Source: Mycolicibacterium neworleansense | Lineage (GTDB): Bacteria > Actinomycetota > Actinomycetes > Mycobacteriales > Mycobacteriaceae | Assembly (NCBI RefSeq): GCF_001245615.1 | Contig: NZ_CWKH01000003.1 | Location: forward strand, 744,001-808,000 | DNA length: 64,000 nucleotides | Reading direction: 5' to 3' | Position numbers and translations under genes: made by a program | The notes under the pieces: model-generated | What the model saw: the letters and a program-made list of their open reading frames with translations, nothing else | The model's database searches: none | What the model was told of the DNA's origin: nothing | Part shown: piece by piece, positions 18,928-27,386 of the stretch | How positions within the stretch are numbered: the stretch's first letter is position 1 | How the letters are laid out: every line of letters begins with the position of its first letter

Positions 18928-19641
18928 ATGAGCACCACACCACACGTCGCAGTCATCACCGGCGCCTCCCAGGGCATCGGCGAGGCCCTGGTCGCGGGCT
19001 ACCGCAAGCTGGGTTACGCCGTCGTCGCCAACTCCCGCAACATCGGCGAGAGCGACGACCCGATGGTGCTGGCGGTGCCGGGCGACATCGGGCAGCCCGG
19101 CGTCGGCAGGCAGCTGATCGACGCCGCCGTCGAGCGCTTCGGCCGCGTCGACACCCTCGTCAACAACGCCGGCATCTTCATCGCCAAACCGTTCACCGAA
19201 TACACCGACGCCGACTACGACGCCATCACCGGCGTGAACCAGCGCGGCTTCTTCGAACTCACCCGGGCCGGCATCGCCGCCATCGAGTCACACGGCGAAG
19301 GCGGTCACGTCGTCACGATCTCCACGAGCCTCGTCGACCACGCCAACTCCCAGGTGCCCTCGGCCCTGGCATCCCTGACCAAGGGCGGGCTGAATGCCGC
19401 GACCAAGGCCCTGGCAGTCGAGTACGGCACCCGTGGCATCCGCGCCAACGCTGTCGCACTCGGCACCATCCGCACCCCGATGCACGCGCCCGAAACCCAC
19501 GCGTTCCTCTCGGCCCTGCACCCGGTCGGCCACATGGGCGATATCGACGATGTGGTCGACGCGGTGCTGTACTTGGAGCGGGCCGGCTTCGTCACCGGCG
19601 AAATCCTGCACGTGGACGGAGGCCAAAGTGCCGGGCACTGA
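18928..19641 (+). CDS. SDR-family protein lacking the catalytic tyrosine
   Basis: Short-chain dehydrogenase/reductase fold of 237 residues. The nucleotide-binding TGASQGIGEA (residues about 11-20) and NNAG are intact, and the chain ends with GEILHVDGGQSAGH. The catalytic Tyr of the YxxxK motif is replaced by Ala: the sequence reads SALASLTKGG, with the Lys kept. Such VPSALASLTKGG-type SDRs form a recognisable subgroup, so this may be normal for its branch but suggests altered chemistry. It overlaps the SnoaL gene and is divergent from LysR. Confidence 0.9.
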   Translation: MSTTPHVAVITGASQGIGEALVAGYRKLGYAVVANSRNIGESDDPMVLAVPGDIGQPGVGRQLIDAAVERFGRVDTLVNNAGIFIAKPFTEYTDADYDAITGVNQRGFFELTRAGIAAIESHGEGGHVVTISTSLVDHANSQVPSALASLTKGGLNAATKALAVEYGTRGIRANAVALGTIRTPMHAPETHAFLSALHPVGHMGDIDDVVDAVLYLERAGFVTGEILHVDGGQSAGH

Positions 19642-20035
19642 GGAGAACACGGCGGCCATCGTCCGCGCGGCCCTCGACGAGTGGAAAGCCGGCATCGACA
19701 CGCATGACCCACAGCGGGTGGCCGACGTGTTCACCGCCGACGCCATCTTCCAGGGCCTGCGGCCCTACAGCGTCGGGCGTCAGGGAGTCTTCGACTACTA
19801 CGACTCCCAGCCGCAGGGCATGACCGTGGATTTCCGCTTCCTGGAAACCCGCAGGCCCGCCGATGATGTGGCGCTGGGATACCTGGTCGCGGAATTCGCG
19901 TTCCGCGACCGGGATCCCGTGCACCTCAACCTCAGCGTGGTGGTGACCCGCACCGACGACGATTGGCGCATCGCGCACTACCAGGTCAGCCCGGTGCCGC
20001 AACCTCCTGGGCACCGATACGGGGCCGGAGATTAA
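19628..20035 (+). CDS. SnoaL-like/NTF2-fold protein
   Basis: Protein of 135 residues with an NTF2-like alpha+beta barrel pattern: VRAALDEWKAGIDTHDPQRVADVFTADAIFQG at the start and WRIAHYQVSP at the end, as in SgcJ/EcaC and SnoaL-like proteins. The GTG at 19628 overlaps the last codons of the SDR gene, so the two are coupled. It could bind or isomerise a small hydrophobic substrate shared with the SDR. The specific role is unknown. Confidence 0.82.
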   Translation: MPGTEENTAAIVRAALDEWKAGIDTHDPQRVADVFTADAIFQGLRPYSVGRQGVFDYYDSQPQGMTVDFRFLETRRPADDVALGYLVAEFAFRDRDPVHLNLSVVVTRTDDDWRIAHYQVSPVPQPPGHRYGAGD

Positions 20036-20460
20036 ATCACCCGGAGTGAATCTCCGTCGTAGCCGAACCGGCTGCGCAGCTGAACGAGCAGACGCTCGGC
20101 CTCGGCGATACGCGCGTGCAGCCGGACCAGTGCTTCCGGCACGGGCGCATCCGCCACCCGGCTGCGTTCCCGCACCCGTCGCCACCGCAGTTCGGTAGCG
20201 GCGAGAAGGTCCTTCAGCTCGGCGATCTCGTCGATCAGAATGTCCTCGAACAGCCGCGATTGGGCCACGTCAGCGCTGTGCACGGGCCTGGAACAGTCGA
20301 GGGTGGCGGCCGCGCGCGAAACCATGCGCGGCAGCGGGTTGAGCACCGCGGCCGTATCGGCCCCGACTGTCGGTGCGGAGATGCTTCCGCTACCGAATTC
20401 CCGTGATATCAGCGTCACGTGGGGATCATGGAGCACCCACCCGGCTCCCAGCGATGACAC
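20032..20460 (-). CDS. Hypothetical protein with C-terminal coiled coil
   Basis: Up to 142 residues; I do not recognise the family. The C-terminal 90 residues are charged and predicted helical (LFEDILIDEIAELKDLLAATEL, then LVRLHARIAEAERLLVQLRSRF), consistent with a coiled coil. An internal ATG at 20325 would give a 97-residue protein without the low-quality N-terminus. The stop overlaps the convergent SnoaL-like gene by 4 bp. Confidence 0.55.
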   Translation of the reverse strand: MSSLGAGWVLHDPHVTLISREFGSGSISAPTVGADTAAVLNPLPRMVSRAAATLDCSRPVHSADVAQSRLFEDILIDEIAELKDLLAATELRWRRVRERSRVADAPVPEALVRLHARIAEAERLLVQLRSRFGYDGDSLRVI

Positions 20461-20535
20461 AGGTGTAACCCGAGATAACGGCTCTGGTCATCTGCCCGTC
20501 ATGCGATGTACGTTTGACGGCCTTTGCGCCCGGGC

Positions 20536-21525
20536 CTAGCTCAGTGCGGGGATGACCTTCTGCTCGAACAGCTCGATACCGGACCGGTCATAGGCGGCCT
20601 CCGGGAAGTACAGGATCGCGTACTCACAACCGAGGTCGCGCATCCGCTGCAGCTTCTCGACGACCTGTTCGGGTGTACCGCTTGCCGATTCGGGCGCGGT
20701 GGCGTTGGCGAGCATGGCATCGACGGCAGTCTCCCCTGCCACGGGTGCCTGCCGGGCCCGTAACCGCGCGACGCGCTCGGCGACGTCGGCCTCCGAGTCG
20801 CCGATGACGGCGTTGAAGTTGGCCGACCGCACGATCGCGCCATAGTCGGTTCCGACGTCGCGGCAATGGTCGGCAAGGACCTGCGACTTGTGGGCAAAGC
20901 CCTCGGGCTCGGAGGTGAAGTTGGTGTACTGCGCGTACTTGGCTGCGATGCGCAGCGTCACCTTCTCCCCACCTCCGGCGATCCACAACGGAATACCGGT
21001 GTCCTGCAACGGCTTAGGTGCGACGATCGCGCCGTCGACCTGGTAGTGCTTGCCGTCGAAGCTGACCCGCCCGTCGCGCCAGGCGTCGCGCATGATCTGG
21101 ACACCCTCGTCGAGCCGGCCCAACCGCACGCCCGCCGACGGGAAACCGTAGCCGTAGGCCCGCCACTCGTGTTCATACCAGCCGCCGCCGATACCCATCT
21201 GCACGCGGCCGCCGGAGATGATGTCGGTGGTGGCGGCGATCTTGGCCAGGTATGCCGGATTGCGGTAGCTCATCGCGGTACACATCTGGCCCAGCTTGAT
21301 CCGCGACGTAGTGGCAGCATAGGCAGCCATCAACGACCAGGCCTCGTGCGTCGCCTCGTCGGTCGGCACCGGAACGGTGTGGAAGTGGTCGTAGACCCAC
21401 AGCGAGTCCCAGTCGCCCGCGTCAGCGTAGGAAGCCAGGTCACGCATCACCGGCCAGTGGTTTTCGGTGGGAATGTCGACGAGGTCAAGGCGCCAGCCCT
21501 GCGGGATGAAGAGTCCGAAGCGCAT
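20536..21525 (-). CDS. LLM-class flavin/F420-dependent oxidoreductase
   Basis: Luciferase-like monooxygenase-fold protein of 329 residues. It begins MRFGLFIPQGW and contains SLWVYDHF, the SGGRVQMGIGGGWYEHEWRAYG block and GIPLWIAGGGEK, which are typical of mycobacterial F420-dependent oxidoreductases. The cofactor is inferred from family, not shown directly. It is divergent from a PPOX-family gene, and such pairs are common in mycobacteria. The substrate is unknown. Confidence 0.9.
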   Translation of the reverse strand: MRFGLFIPQGWRLDLVDIPTENHWPVMRDLASYADAGDWDSLWVYDHFHTVPVPTDEATHEAWSLMAAYAATTSRIKLGQMCTAMSYRNPAYLAKIAATTDIISGGRVQMGIGGGWYEHEWRAYGYGFPSAGVRLGRLDEGVQIMRDAWRDGRVSFDGKHYQVDGAIVAPKPLQDTGIPLWIAGGGEKVTLRIAAKYAQYTNFTSEPEGFAHKSQVLADHCRDVGTDYGAIVRSANFNAVIGDSEADVAERVARLRARQAPVAGETAVDAMLANATAPESASGTPEQVVEKLQRMRDLGCEYAILYFPEAAYDRSGIELFEQKVIPALS

Positions 21526-21581
21526 GGACCCCGACTCTACGACGCCGACCCCTGTCGCGGTACGGGGCTAGCCTGGAATTC

Positions 21582-22007
21582 ATGGCCCTTTCGAAGGATG
21601 AACGCGAACAGTTTCTTGCCGAACCGCACATCGCCGCCCTCTCGGTCTACGCCGGCGACAAGCGCGGTCCGCTGACCGTCCCGATCTGGTACCAGTACAC
21701 CCCCGGTGGGGAGCCGTGGGTGTTGACCGGAGTGGGATCACGCAAGCACCGGCTGATCGAGGCGGCCGGCCATCTGACGTTGATGGTCGAGCGGCTTGAG
21801 CCGACGGTGCGCTATGTGGCCGTCGACGGTCCGGTCACCCGCATCGAGCCGGGCACCGACGAGCAGCTCGTCGAGATGACCAAGCGCTACCTGGCGCCGG
21901 AGAAGGTGGAGCCGTACCTGGAGTTCGCCCGCCGCGAGCACGGTGAGAGCGTCGCGGTGTTCTTCAAGCCCGAGCACTGGCTGTCCTCTGACCTGGGTTC
22001 GCTGTGA
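21582..22007 (+). CDS. PPOX-family (pyridoxamine-phosphate-oxidase-like) protein
   Basis: Split-barrel flavin- or F420-binding protein of 141 residues. Recognisable elements are the early IAALSVYAGDKRGPLTVPIWYQY and the GSRKHRLIEAAGHLTLMVE block. Members bind F420, FMN or haem; the exact cofactor cannot be determined from this sequence. It is followed 4 bp later by a methyltransferase gene on the same strand and is probably cotranscribed with it. Confidence 0.82.
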   Translation: MALSKDEREQFLAEPHIAALSVYAGDKRGPLTVPIWYQYTPGGEPWVLTGVGSRKHRLIEAAGHLTLMVERLEPTVRYVAVDGPVTRIEPGTDEQLVEMTKRYLAPEKVEPYLEFARREHGESVAVFFKPEHWLSSDLGSL

Positions 22008-22011
22008 CCCC

Positions 22012-22608
22012 ATGAGCTCGCGTCAGCGGCTGTACCGGTGGCTCTACCGGCTCGGGTTCACGCCCTGGGACGGTCACCCGTTGGCGCACAGTCTGACGAA
22101 ACTCGTGGACAACACCACCCACCCGTGGTCGCACCCCGGGACCGCGCTCGATCTGGGCTGCGGTACCGGGGACAACGCGGTGTACCTCGCCCGGCACGGT
22201 TGGCAGGTCACCGGCGTGGATTTTGTGGCCAAACCATTGAAGAAGGCCCGCCGCAAGGCCGCGGGCCTACCCGCCAATTTTGTCAAAGCCGATGTGACAC
22301 AACTGAGTTCATCAGGCATCGGGGCCGGCTTCCAGCTCGTCGTGGACAGCGGCTGCCTGCACGGCATGAGCTCCCCCGACCGCGATGCCTACGTCCGGGA
22401 GGTCGGAGCGGTGGCCGCCCCCGGTGCGCAACTGCTGATCGTGGCCTTCATCCCGGGCGCCGCGATGGGCGTGCCCGGCATCGGGTTCGACGAAGTCCAG
22501 CGCCGGTTCAAGGACGGCTGGACGTTGCTCTCCAGCGGAGACGAGCCGGCGCTGGACCAGAACGGCAACAACCGCGCGCGGCACTATCTGTTCGCCCGCA
22601 GCGGCTGA
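22012..22608 (+). CDS. Class I SAM-dependent methyltransferase
   Basis: Protein of 198 residues with SAM-binding motif I ALDLGCGTGDNAVYLA (residues about 43-58), the acidic residue after strand 2 in VTGVDFV, and motif II/III region VDSGCLHGM. The ATG at 22012 lies 4 bp after the PPOX stop; in-frame sequence further upstream is antisense-like noise. It resembles thiopurine/small-molecule methyltransferases by length. The substrate is unknown. Confidence 0.88.
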   Translation: MSSRQRLYRWLYRLGFTPWDGHPLAHSLTKLVDNTTHPWSHPGTALDLGCGTGDNAVYLARHGWQVTGVDFVAKPLKKARRKAAGLPANFVKADVTQLSSSGIGAGFQLVVDSGCLHGMSSPDRDAYVREVGAVAAPGAQLLIVAFIPGAAMGVPGIGFDEVQRRFKDGWTLLSSGDEPALDQNGNNRARHYLFARSG

Positions 22609-22669
22609 CTCAGCCATCAGCCCATCGTGGTTCGGCGGACCAGCCGCCGTAGTCACCTTCGACTGACCC

Positions 22670-24505
22670 TCACTCGGCACGCCCGCCGAGATGCTTGGCC
22701 AGGAACCGGTCGGCCCGGTGGTAGAAGTCGAGGCGGTTCTCGGGTTTGACGAAACCGTGGCCCTCGTTCTCGTACATCGCATACTCGTAGTCGAGGCCCC
22801 GTTCTTCCATGGCCGCCACGATCTGCTCGGACTCGGCGCGCTTCACCCGCGGATCGTTCTCACCCTGGCCGATCAGGATCGGGATCCGGATCGCGTCTAC
22901 CCGCGACAGCGGCGACCGAGACCACAGGAAGTCCGGATCCTCCCCGACTCGCTTGTGCCACAGCATGATCATCGGCTTCCAGTACTCGGGGAACGACTCG
23001 ATGAGGGTGTTGAGGTTGGACGGGCCGACCATGGAGATCGCGCAGCGGAACACGTCGGGTGTGAAGGTCGCGCCGACCAGCGCCGCGTACCCGCCGTAGG
23101 AGCCGCCGTAGATCGCCACCCGATCCCGGTCGACGATCCCCTGGCCGACGAGGTGATCGATGGCGTCCAGTAGATCCTCGTGCATCTTGGCGGCCCACTC
23201 ACGGTTGCCGGCGTTGAGAAAATCCTTGCCGTAGCCGCTGGAGCCGCGGAAGTTCACCTGCACACACAGGTAACCGCGGTTGGCGAGCCACTGCGCCTCG
23301 GGGTCGAGGCCCCAGCCGACACGGCCCCACGGCCCGCCGTGCACGTCGAGAACGGTGGGCAGATTCCTGCGGTCGACGCCCGGAGGGAATGACAGGTAGC
23401 CATGGATCGTCAGGCCGTCCCGGGCGGTGTAGCTGAACGGTTCCATCGGCACCAGCGGGTAGTCGTTGAGCTCCGGCCGGTGGTCGAACAGGAATGTCGC
23501 CGTTTGCGAACCACGATCCCAGCGGTAGAACTTCACCGGTCCCGAGTCCTGGTCGAACGCGACGAGCCACGTCGTGTCGGCGTCGTCGCGGTCGCTGATC
23601 ACCAACTCGCCCGGATGCAGCCGCTGAAGTGCCTCGATGTCGCCCCGAATCGAGTCATCGAAAATCCGGTACTCCAGCCGCTCGCCATACACCGTCACGC
23701 CCTGAATTTCTCGGGTGTCGGGATGGATGATGACACCGTCGATGTCGTAGGTGGGGTCCTCGGCGATCACCTCGGTCGAGCCGGTCTCGATGTCCATCCT
23801 AACCAGCCGGCTGGTGTTCGAACCGACCGAGGACTGCAGGTACATCGCCGTGCCGTCCTTCGTGAAGCCCACCGGCCCAGTGGATTCGGCGTCTTCGGGC
23901 CCGACCTCCAGCAGCGTCCGCCACGGAGACGTCTCGTCGTCACGCACCACGATGATCAGGCCGCCGTCGGCGGTCGGGGCGGCCGCACCCCGCACCAACA
24001 GGTCATCGTCGACGACCCAGCCCAGGTAGCCGGGATTCTCGACGACCTTGCGCAACTCACCGGTAGTCAGGTCGAGGTGATACACATCGTGCAGCTGCGG
24101 ATTGTCCTTGTTGATGCCGACGAGCACGTCGTTGGGAAACCGCTTGCGATGCGCGATGAGCCGGCACTGCACGTCATCCATCGGCGTCAGATCGCGCTCG
24201 GCACCAGTCTGCAGATCAACATCGAACAGCCGGAAGTTCTCACTGCCGTCCTTGTCCCGGATGTACATCAGGTGGCGATTGTCATGCGCCCAGAAATAAC
24301 CCTGGATCCCGCGATCGGTGTCGTGGGTGACCGGCCGCTCGACACCCGACCCGGCGTCACCGACGAAGACGTTCAACACTCCGTCGAGCGGGGCGATGAA
24401 GGACAGCCGGGTGCCGTCGGGCGATATCTGCGCCGCGCCCCGTTCCGGCTGCCCCAGCAGGACTTCGAGCGGGATGAGTTTCACGTCTCCCACACCATCG
24501 GACAT
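22670..24505 (-). CDS. S9-family serine peptidase (prolyl oligopeptidase-like)
   Basis: Peptidase of about 611 residues. A beta-propeller-like N-terminal domain (repeated TPDG/WxxD blocks) covers residues 1-370, followed by an alpha/beta-hydrolase domain. Catalytic Ser is in GGSYGGYAAL (near residue 467), the Asp region is in GENDPRV, and the His in NEGHGFVKPEN. There is no signal peptide, so it is probably cytoplasmic. The ATG at 24505 has a GGGGGCTGGGA purine stretch just upstream; an ATG at 24541 is an alternative. Confidence 0.92.
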   Translation of the reverse strand: MSDGVGDVKLIPLEVLLGQPERGAAQISPDGTRLSFIAPLDGVLNVFVGDAGSGVERPVTHDTDRGIQGYFWAHDNRHLMYIRDKDGSENFRLFDVDLQTGAERDLTPMDDVQCRLIAHRKRFPNDVLVGINKDNPQLHDVYHLDLTTGELRKVVENPGYLGWVVDDDLLVRGAAAPTADGGLIIVVRDDETSPWRTLLEVGPEDAESTGPVGFTKDGTAMYLQSSVGSNTSRLVRMDIETGSTEVIAEDPTYDIDGVIIHPDTREIQGVTVYGERLEYRIFDDSIRGDIEALQRLHPGELVISDRDDADTTWLVAFDQDSGPVKFYRWDRGSQTATFLFDHRPELNDYPLVPMEPFSYTARDGLTIHGYLSFPPGVDRRNLPTVLDVHGGPWGRVGWGLDPEAQWLANRGYLCVQVNFRGSSGYGKDFLNAGNREWAAKMHEDLLDAIDHLVGQGIVDRDRVAIYGGSYGGYAALVGATFTPDVFRCAISMVGPSNLNTLIESFPEYWKPMIMLWHKRVGEDPDFLWSRSPLSRVDAIRIPILIGQGENDPRVKRAESEQIVAAMEERGLDYEYAMYENEGHGFVKPENRLDFYHRADRFLAKHLGGRAE

Positions 24506-24563
24506 TCCCAGCCCCCCGTCATCGGCGATGCAATCAATCATGCCCACTCGACGGTAGCGGCAG

Positions 24564-25109
24564 TCAGAGGCCCAACGCCGCCATCGCGCCATCGACGGTG
24601 GCAGTGCGCAGCTGCTCGTATCCAGTGTCGGGGAACTGCAGGCAGCAGTCCTGCAGGCCGCCGAAGGCGATGACCGCGCGGGTGGACTGTTCGAGCGTCG
24701 GCCGTCGCCCGAACACCAGCACACCGAGCCGGGCCCGCCAGGCCAGCAGTTGGTCGATCAGCCCCAGATCGACCAACGTGGTCAGCTCGGACACGATCAG
24801 GATGAGATCGGCACGGTGCCGGTAGTGAAAATCGAAGTAGCCCTCGAGAAGTTCTCGCGCCGATGCCCGGGCCGCGCCCCGCTTGCGCTCCTGCTCGGCG
24901 ATGAACTCCTCACCTTCCTCGATGAGCGGTTGCAGGATGCTGCGCACCAGGTCTTCACGCGACCGGAAGTGGTAGTACAACGCGGGTTTGGTGATGCCGA
25001 GACGGTCGGCGATGTCCTGCAGGCTGGTGCGCACCACCCCCTTCTCGGCGAACAGCTCGCGCGCCACATCCAGGATGCGTTGCCGGGTATCCGGAGCAGG
25101 CTTGGCCAC
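24564..25109 (-). CDS. TetR-family repressor
   Basis: Repressor of 181 residues with an N-terminal HTH (RILDVARELFAEKGVVRTSLQDIADRLGITKPALYYHFRSREDLV) and a helical ligand domain. It is divergent from an FAD-dependent monooxygenase; the 76-bp gap holds two copies of a 20-bp operator. It most likely represses both genes and is released by a substrate of the monooxygenase. Confidence 0.92.
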   Translation of the reverse strand: MAKPAPDTRQRILDVARELFAEKGVVRTSLQDIADRLGITKPALYYHFRSREDLVRSILQPLIEEGEEFIAEQERKRGAARASARELLEGYFDFHYRHRADLILIVSELTTLVDLGLIDQLLAWRARLGVLVFGRRPTLEQSTRAVIAFGGLQDCCLQFPDTGYEQLRTATVDGAMAALGL

Positions 25110-25122
25110 GTAGCCACCCTAA

Positions 25123-25177
25123 CTTACTTAACGATAGGTAAGCTCACGACAGGAGCACTTACCGACCGTTAAGTAAG
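25123..25177. promoter_or_regulatory. Pair of inverted 20-bp operators between TetR and monooxygenase
   Basis: Site 1 (25123-25142) is CTTACTTAACGATAGGTAAG. The complement of site 1 matches site 2 (25158-25177, CTTACCGACCGTTAAGTAAG) at 17 of 20 positions, differing only in three central bases. Each site has the ends CTTAC...GTAAG of a dimer-binding palindrome. The two copies face each other across 15 bp, which fits one TetR dimer at each divergent promoter. Confidence 0.8.
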
Positions 25178-25185
25178 GGGGCATC

Positions 25186-26379
25186 GTGAAAGTACTCATC
25201 TCCGGCGCCAGCATCGCCGGGCCCGTACTCGCCTACTGGCTGTCGCGACACGGAGTCGAGGTCACCGTGGTCGAACGCTCACCCGCACTGCGCAAAACGG
25301 GCGGCCACGCCGTCGACCTGTTCCGGCCCGCCATGGAGATCTCCGAGTGCATGGGCGTGCTCTCCGACATCGAGGCGCGCGCCACCGGCACCACGCAGAT
25401 GATCATCCATCGGCCCGGCGCCGCACGGCCTGCCCGGCTGGACTACCTCAAGATCATCGGGGCCATGTCCGACCGGCACGTGGAGATCATGCGGGACGAC
25501 CTGAGCGAGATCTACTTCCGGGCCGGCCGCGACGACGTCGAGTACCTCTTCGGCGACACCATCACCTCGATCTCTCCTGATGGCGACGTGACCTTCGAGC
25601 AGCACCCACCCCGGCGATTCGACGTGGTGGTGGGGGCCGACGGGCTGCACTCCGGGGTGCGCCGTCTGGTGTTCGGCGACAACGTTTCCGAGAGCTTCCT
25701 CGGCGGATACCTCTCTGTGGTGTCGGTACCGAAGGACCTGGCCCAAGACGGTGAGATGACCGGCTACTTCAAACCCGGTCACATGGCCGGGCTCTACACC
25801 GCCGACCATCTCGACGACGCGCGCGCGGTGTTCATCTTCCGGCCGACCGAGCCGCTGGACTACGACTACCGCGACGTGGACCGTCAAAAGACGCAACTGC
25901 GCGCCGCGTTCGAGCGCATGGGCTCCGAGGTGGACCGCTGGCTCGACGAGGTGCCGCGGACGCCGACCTTCTACTTCGACGCCATCACTCAACTGGAGAT
26001 GACGACCTGGTCGCGCGGCCGGGTGACCCTCGTCGGCGACGCGGGCTACTGCCCCGGTCCCGCGGTCGGTGGCAGCACCAGCCTCGCGGTGTACGGCGCC
26101 TACGTCCTGGCCGCCGAGATGGTGCGGGCAGGTGACGATCACGCCGCGGCGTTCGCCGCCTACGAACGCACGATGCTCGCGCCGGTGGTCGGCAGCCGCA
26201 AGCTGGCCCGCGTGAACGCGAAAACCGTGGTGCCCACCACCGATTGGGGCATCCGCACGCTGGTCGGCGCCGGCCGATTGATCTCGCTGCTGCCACTGGG
26301 CCTGATCCAGTCGCTCGCCCGGCTCAACACCAAAGGCGTGCGGCTCTACGACACAATGCCGTTGCCCGTCTGGGCGTAG
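25186..26379 (+). CDS. FAD-dependent monooxygenase (PHBH-fold)
   Basis: Aromatic-hydroxylase-like flavoprotein of 397 residues. The ADP-binding motif GASIAGPVLAYWLSRHGVEVTVVE is at residues 4-28, the DG motif in VVGADGLHSGVR near residue 153, and the second FAD motif TLVGDAGYCPGPAVGGSTSLAV near 285. It resembles TetX/rifampicin-monooxygenase-type enzymes, so detoxification of an aromatic compound is plausible. The GTG at 25186 lies immediately after operator 2 and is divergent from TetR. Confidence 0.92.
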   Translation: MKVLISGASIAGPVLAYWLSRHGVEVTVVERSPALRKTGGHAVDLFRPAMEISECMGVLSDIEARATGTTQMIIHRPGAARPARLDYLKIIGAMSDRHVEIMRDDLSEIYFRAGRDDVEYLFGDTITSISPDGDVTFEQHPPRRFDVVVGADGLHSGVRRLVFGDNVSESFLGGYLSVVSVPKDLAQDGEMTGYFKPGHMAGLYTADHLDDARAVFIFRPTEPLDYDYRDVDRQKTQLRAAFERMGSEVDRWLDEVPRTPTFYFDAITQLEMTTWSRGRVTLVGDAGYCPGPAVGGSTSLAVYGAYVLAAEMVRAGDDHAAAFAAYERTMLAPVVGSRKLARVNAKTVVPTTDWGIRTLVGAGRLISLLPLGLIQSLARLNTKGVRLYDTMPLPVWA

Positions 26380-26388
26380 CGTGGCCGC

Positions 26389-26811
26389 ATGGGCGAACTT
26401 TCTGAGGATGTGATCGCTTTTCTGTCCGAAGGCACCCGCACCGCGGTGCTGAGCTGGGTGGCAACTGACGGCCGGCCGTTGTCGGCGCCGGTGTGGTTCG
26501 CGGTCGACGACGGCGAACTCGTCTTCAACACCGGCAAGAACACCGCCAAGGGCCGGGCGCTGGCCCGGGATTCGCGGGTGGTGCTGTGCATCCATGACGA
26601 CACCCCGCCGTTCTCGTTCGTCCAGGTTCAGGGTGTCGCGTCGATCAGCGAGGATCCCGACGAGTTGCTCGGTACCGCCACCCGCATCGGCGGCCGCTAC
26701 ATGGGCGCCGACCGCGCCGAGGAATTCGGCCGGCGCAACGGCGTCCCCGGAGAACTCGTGGTGCGGGTCAAACCGACGAAGGTGCACGCCGCCTTCGACG
26801 TGGCGGATTGA
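26389..26811 (+). CDS. PPOX-class F420-dependent oxidoreductase-like
   Basis: Protein of 140 residues with the split-barrel pattern GTRTAVLSWVATDGRPLSAPVWFAVDDGELVFNTGKNTAKGRALARDSRVVL divided across strands, and a terminal RVKPTKVHAAFD. It resembles mycobacterial F420-binding PPOX proteins (Rv1155/Rv2991 type). The cofactor is inferred. It starts 9 bp after the monooxygenase stop and is followed by another PPOX gene, so these three may share a transcript. Confidence 0.85.
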   Translation: MGELSEDVIAFLSEGTRTAVLSWVATDGRPLSAPVWFAVDDGELVFNTGKNTAKGRALARDSRVVLCIHDDTPPFSFVQVQGVASISEDPDELLGTATRIGGRYMGADRAEEFGRRNGVPGELVVRVKPTKVHAAFDVAD

Positions 26812-26823
26812 TGAGGAGCCGAC

Positions 26824-27270
26824 GTGGCTGAGGTTTCCGCATTCGCCGAGATGCTGTCCGGCGATCACGGGCTCTGCGTGCTGAGCACCCTGCGGGGTGA
26901 CGGCAGCATCCAATCCTCGGTGGTCAACGCCGGCGTGATGGCCCACCCCCGCACCTGCGATCCGGTCGTCGCACTCGTGGCGATCGGCGGATCACTCAAA
27001 CTCCGGCACCTGCGCACCGATCCGCGGGCCACCGTCGTCGCCCGCACCGGCTGGCAGTGGGTGACGGTCGAGGGCACGGCCGGGATCATCGGGCCCGACG
27101 ATCCCGAACCCGGCACCGACGCCGAGGCGTTGCGGCTGTTGTTGCGTGCCGTCTTCGAAGCCGCCGGCGGCACCCACGACGACTGGGATACCTATGACCG
27201 CGTCATGCGTGAGGAGCGCCGTGCCGCGGTGCTGATCACGCCGGTGCGGGTGTACTCGAACCCCGGCTGA
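26824..27270 (+). CDS. PPOX-family F420-binding protein, second copy
   Basis: Protein of 148 residues. It has the same split-barrel organisation (GLCVLSTLRGDGSIQSSVVNAGVM; LRHLRTDPRATVVARTGWQWVTVEGTA) but diverges from its neighbour, so the pair is not a recent duplication. The GTG at 26824 is 12 bp downstream of the first gene. A terminator hairpin follows at 27347-27372. Confidence 0.83.
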   Translation: MAEVSAFAEMLSGDHGLCVLSTLRGDGSIQSSVVNAGVMAHPRTCDPVVALVAIGGSLKLRHLRTDPRATVVARTGWQWVTVEGTAGIIGPDDPEPGTDAEALRLLLRAVFEAAGGTHDDWDTYDRVMREERRAAVLITPVRVYSNPG

Positions 27271-27346
27271 GATCGAAATTGCACCCAGGGTCGTGAAATC
27301 TCGAAATCAACAGCCATGAGCGCAATCTCGATACCCACGCACGCAA

Positions 27347-27372
27347 AAGCCCCCGACTTGCGCCGGGGGCTT
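27347..27372. terminator. Intrinsic terminator between PPOX and fadB
   Basis: A perfect 9-bp stem AAGCCCCCG/CGGGGGCTT with an 8-nt loop. It is bordered by A-runs on the left and a short T-rich stretch on the right. It lies between the converging PPOX and fadB genes and can serve both directions. Confidence 0.8.
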
Positions 27373-27386
27373 CTGACGTTTGGTGC

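Noticed and set aside
25279..26946. Long minus-strand open frame opposite the FAD monooxygenase and PPOX genes
   Set aside because: Composition typical of antisense high-GC shadow; no motifs.
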